DNA from: Novosphingobium sp. NDB2Meth1
Lineage (GTDB): Bacteria > Pseudomonadota > Alphaproteobacteria > Sphingomonadales > Sphingomonadaceae
DNA length: 64,000 nucleotides
Assembly (NCBI RefSeq): GCF_900117425.1
Contig: NZ_FPEH01000021.1
Coordinates: forward strand, 1-64,000
Direction of reading: 5' to 3'
Below the pieces are notes generated by a model that worked only from the letters and a program-made list of their open reading frames with translations, was not told where the DNA came from and ran no database searches. Numbering within the stretch: position 1 is the stretch's first letter; each line of letters opens with the position of its first letter. This document shows positions 61,434 through 64,000 of the stretch, piece after piece. The position numbers were made by a program, and so were the translations under genes.

Positions 61434-62372
61434 ATGCCCGATCTGCCGCCCCTCTCTGCCGTCCGCGTGTTCGAAGCTGCCGCAAGGCTGGAGAACTTCA
61501 GCCGCGCGGCCGAAGAGCTGGGGATGACCCAGGCCGCCGTCAGCTATCAGGTCCGCCAATTGGAAGACCGCGTCGGCCGCCCGCTGTTCCTGCGCGAAAA
61601 GGGCCGCGTGCGCCTGTCCGAAGCGGGGCGCCGCCTTGCCCCCGCTGTTTCCGCAGCGCTGTCTGATATCGCCACGGCTTTCGCCAATCTCGGCGCGGAT
61701 GACAGTGGCATTCTTGCGATCAGCACGATTCCCTCGTTCGGCGGCACCTGGCTCAGCTCGCGCATCGGGCGCTTCCAGATCGCCGTTCCCGATCTTGCCA
61801 TCCGCCTCGAAACGACGGGCCGCATCACCGATTTCGCGCGCGAAGGGATCGACGTCACCATCCGTTCCGGCCTTAGTCCATGGCCCGGCCACACCGCCGA
61901 ATTCCTGATGCGCTACCACGTCACGCCGATCTGTTCGCCAGACTTCCTCGTTGCCAACGACATCAAGGAACCGGCGGACCTGCTGCGCGTGCAGCGCCTC
62001 GCGCAGGATGATCCGTGGTGGGCCGGCTGGTTCGCCGAGGCGGGAATCGCGCTCCCGCCCGCACCGCCCGCCGCCAGCATCCTGTTCGACAGCCAGCTCG
62101 AAGAGGCCCGCATGGCGGGCGCAGGCTTTGGCGCGGCGCTGATGACACCCGTCTTCTGGGCCGAGGAAATCGCCACTGGCCGCCTCGTCCAGCCGTTCCC
62201 CACGCTGTACTTCCCGCCGTTCTCGCTCTGGCTGGTCCGCCCCGAAGGCCGCACCGGAGTGCGCAAGATCGAACGTTTCCGCGAATGGCTCCTCAGCGAA
62301 ATGGCCGCCGAACGCGCGCGCGGCATGGCACCTGTGGAAGTGTGGACGCCGCCGCCCGTAACGAAGCGGTAA
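61434..62372 (+). CDS. LysR-family regulator (GcvA-like)
   Basis: An N-terminal winged helix-turn-helix (LSAVRVFEAAARLENFSRAAEELGMTQ, given here as its start, then AAVSYQVRQLEDRVGRPLF) precedes a ligand-binding domain of about 220 residues. The pattern resembles GcvA-type regulators with ITDFAREGIDVTIRSG. It shares the strand of the following unknown gene pair, 26 bases away, and may be co-transcribed with it. The inducer is unknown. Confidence 0.92.
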   Translation: MPDLPPLSAVRVFEAAARLENFSRAAEELGMTQAAVSYQVRQLEDRVGRPLFLREKGRVRLSEAGRRLAPAVSAALSDIATAFANLGADDSGILAISTIPSFGGTWLSSRIGRFQIAVPDLAIRLETTGRITDFAREGIDVTIRSGLSPWPGHTAEFLMRYHVTPICSPDFLVANDIKEPADLLRVQRLAQDDPWWAGWFAEAGIALPPAPPAASILFDSQLEEARMAGAGFGAALMTPVFWAEEIATGRLVQPFPTLYFPPFSLWLVRPEGRTGVRKIERFREWLLSEMAAERARGMAPVEVWTPPPVTKR

Positions 62373-62398
62373 CAGGCCAGCTGTATAGGGACGAATAG

Positions 62399-62962
62399 AT
62401 GAACGCGCCTTTCGCTTCGTCCGTCCCGCTGGCAGCTGACCCGCTGTGGCTCTCCCTTTCAACCTACGAAGTCGGCCCCGCCGATGCGGAGCTGCCGTTC
62501 ACCCGGCGCCTCGCCCGTGAGAACGGCTGGAGTGCCAAGCATGCCGCCCGCGTGTTCGAGGAATATCGCCGCTTCCTCTACCTCGCGGTGACAGCCGAAC
62601 ACCCCGTCACCCCCTCAGATGCGGTCGATCAGGCCTGGCACCTTCACCTCACCTACACGCGCGACTACTGGGAGCGCCTGTGCCCTGAAGTCCTCCGCCG
62701 CCCGCTCCACCACGGCCCCACCAAGGGCGGCCAAGAGGAAGGCGCGCGGTTCCACGAACAATATGCCCAGACCCTGCGCAGCTACGAGGCCGCCTTCGGC
62801 CCCGCGCCCGCAGACATCTGGCCCGATGCGCGCCGACGCCTGATGATCGATCCCATGGCGCGGCGCGTCCACCCGCATGAAGCGCTGATCCTGCCCTACC
62901 GCTGGCTTCCCGGCGGCGGGCTGGCCGCGCTTCTCGCTTACGCTCTGTGGAGTGTCTTATGA
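62399..62962 (+). CDS. GRDP/DUF1399-like protein linked to TIGR04222
   Basis: The 187-residue protein contains VDQAWHLHLTYTRDYWERL, the His-rich VDxxWHxHL motif of glycine-rich-domain-protein (DUF1399-like) families. A basic linker and a short hydrophobic C-terminal segment (AALLAYALWSVL) that may anchor it to the membrane follow. It overlaps the TIGR04222-type gene by four bases, so they are translated together. The biochemical role is unknown. Confidence 0.7.
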   Translation: MNAPFASSVPLAADPLWLSLSTYEVGPADAELPFTRRLARENGWSAKHAARVFEEYRRFLYLAVTAEHPVTPSDAVDQAWHLHLTYTRDYWERLCPEVLRRPLHHGPTKGGQEEGARFHEQYAQTLRSYEAAFGPAPADIWPDARRRLMIDPMARRVHPHEALILPYRWLPGGGLAALLAYALWSVL

Positions 62963-63792
62963 CCGGTCTTGGTCCTTTCGACCTGCATGGCCCTGAATTC
63001 CTGACCCTCTATTGTGAACTGGCGCTCATCGCGCTGTTTGCCGCTTTCGTCATCCCCCGCTACCTCCGCCCCGACGGCCAGCGCGGCCGCCGCCCCGACG
63101 AAGCCGAGATCGCGCTCCTCGCCGGCGGCCGCGACCGTTTTGCCGAGACGGTGACAGTCGGGCTCCTTGCCAAGGGCGCGGCGACTGTGCAGTCCAGCGG
63201 AAAGGTCGCCATCCGCGATCCGCGTGGCGGTGAGACCATGGCGGAGCGCCGCGTTGCCGCGCTGACGTCACCCGCAAGTTGGCAGGATATCCACCGCGCC
63301 CTCGCCGGACCGGCTGAAACCGCCGAACGGCAGCTGGAGGCCAAGGGCCTGTGGATGGACCGCCGCGCCGCTCGCCAGCTCCGCCTGATCCAGACGGCGC
63401 CGCTCGCGCTGCTGTTCCTGTTCGGCATGGCCAAGTGGATCGTCGGCACGCTGCGCGATCGCCCGGTCGGTATCCTCACCGCCTTGCTCATCGTCACCGC
63501 GATTGCTGCGATCCTGCGCTTCGCTGTAATCGATCGCCGCACCCGTGCCGGCAAGGCCGCGCTGGCGGACGCCCGCCTCGAAGCCGATCGCCTGCGCCGC
63601 GCCGCGCCGACTGACGAAACCCCCCTGGCGGTCGCGCTGTTCGGCACGACCGTACTCACCGGCTCGTGGCTCTCGGACTTCCACCGCATGCGCGCGGCAT
63701 CAGGCAGCGGCGGCGATACCAGCAGCAGCAGCGGCTGCAGCGGCGGGGGCGGAGGTTGCGGCGGAGGCGGCTGCGGCGGCTGCGGGAGCTAG
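62959..63792 (+). CDS. TIGR04222-type membrane protein with Gly/Cys-rich tail
   Basis: The 277-residue protein has an N-terminal membrane helix near residues 11-33. A soluble region containing RRPDEAEIALLAGG follows, then two further membrane helices (PLALLLFLFGMAKWIVG and GILTALLIVTAIAAIL). The low-complexity tail has SSSSGCSGGGGGCGGGGC-type composition. This pattern matches the TIGR04222 family of unknown function. The Gly/Cys tail resembles ribosomally made peptide precursors or metal-binding tails, but no modifying enzyme is nearby. Confidence 0.72.
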   Translation: MTGLGPFDLHGPEFLTLYCELALIALFAAFVIPRYLRPDGQRGRRPDEAEIALLAGGRDRFAETVTVGLLAKGAATVQSSGKVAIRDPRGGETMAERRVAALTSPASWQDIHRALAGPAETAERQLEAKGLWMDRRAARQLRLIQTAPLALLFLFGMAKWIVGTLRDRPVGILTALLIVTAIAAILRFAVIDRRTRAGKAALADARLEADRLRRAAPTDETPLAVALFGTTVLTGSWLSDFHRMRAASGSGGDTSSSSGCSGGGGGCGGGGCGGCGS

Positions 63793-63870
63793 TCCCACCT
63801 CCCATTGCGTCACTGCTCGCATTGACGAGAAATTGGTGCCAACCTGCCGCTGAACGGTTGGAGGCGTCGA

Positions 63871-64000
63871 ATGCGGTTCAAGGCAGTTATCTTGGCATTT
63901 CTGGCGCTGGGCACACCGCTCCCTGCTCTCGCCCAATCCTCTGATCCCGCCAGCTTCGACCCCGAAATCACGACCATCCTCAAGAACTGGATGACCGAAA
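63871..64000 (+). CDS. Start of an exported protein, cut by right edge
   Basis: GGAGG lies six bases before ATG 63871. The product begins with a clear signal peptide (MRFKAVILAFLALGTPLPALAQ) and continues FDPEITTILKNWM before the window ends. Exported serine hydrolases of the beta-lactamase type often start this way, but only 43 residues are visible, so the function cannot be stated. Confidence 0.65.
   Translation, partial: MRFKAVILAFLALGTPLPALAQSSDPASFDPEITTILKNWMTE

Overview
The window is high-GC DNA from an alphaproteobacterium, most likely a sphingomonad close to Novosphingobium. Supporting signs are the order rpsB-tsf-pyrH-frr-uppS-cdsA-dxr-rseP-bamA-skp-fabZ-rpmE with no lpx genes between skp and fabZ, the many DUF4402 secreted proteins, a Glu/Ala-tailed S16, and a TonB-dependent receptor beside a MarR regulator. 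The genus is inferred from gene order and protein style, not from an alignment.

Layout. (1) 1-6499 is an accessory island of visibly lower GC. It holds a small XRE regulator, a small ribbon-helix-helix-like protein, a beta-class DNA methyltransferase, a nuclease-methylase restriction gene split by a 2-base CG gain, a short ORF and a convergent phospholipase-D-type nuclease. The island abuts the 3' end of tRNA-Thr(CGT), a classic integration point. (2) 6833-8185 is an APC-type permease. (3) 8225-25925 is a 17.7-kb block, all on the minus strand, devoted to exported proteins. It encodes three DUF11/conserved-repeat-type secreted proteins, a 1715-residue protein that ends in a beta-barrel, seven small DUF4402-type proteins, a periplasmic pilus-type chaperone and a 1269-residue usher-like outer-membrane protein with a long proline-rich segment. 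I read it as a divergent chaperone-usher-like surface-structure locus, and it is the most interesting part of the window. (4) 26355-28172 carries phosphatidylethanolamine synthesis (psd, pssA) and a small membrane protein that may be under LexA control. (5) 29043-40488 is a housekeeping block for translation, isoprenoid, phospholipid, fatty-acid and outer-membrane assembly functions. (6) 40602-44508 has a MarR regulator, a TonB-dependent receptor and a GH19 lysozyme. (7) 44846-50087 has tRNA-His and the cytochrome c maturation genes ccmC-D-E-F-G-H-I; ccmH carries a perfect 29-bp inverted repeat in its leader. (8) 50242-58373 has kup, a PuuD-like membrane protein, the overlapping operon dapF-mtaB-ftsY-yciB and a GGDEF-EAL protein. 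(9) 58654-64000 has ffh-rpsP-rimM, a LysR regulator, a TIGR04222-type gene pair and the start of an exported protein cut by the window edge.

How the parts fit together. In the surface locus, small subunits with pilin-like C-terminal strands would be held by the chaperone and passed to the usher-like protein. The giant barrel protein and the DUF11-type proteins would add a second outer-membrane module. Shared TTAACC-type boxes, resembling CtrA half-sites, lie upstream of several of its transcription units. The housekeeping block supplies envelope building (UppS, CdsA, Dxr, RseP, BamA, Skp, FabZ), and the SRP pair ffh/ftsY supplies membrane targeting. No rRNA operon, CRISPR array, complete insertion sequence or integrase gene was recognised.
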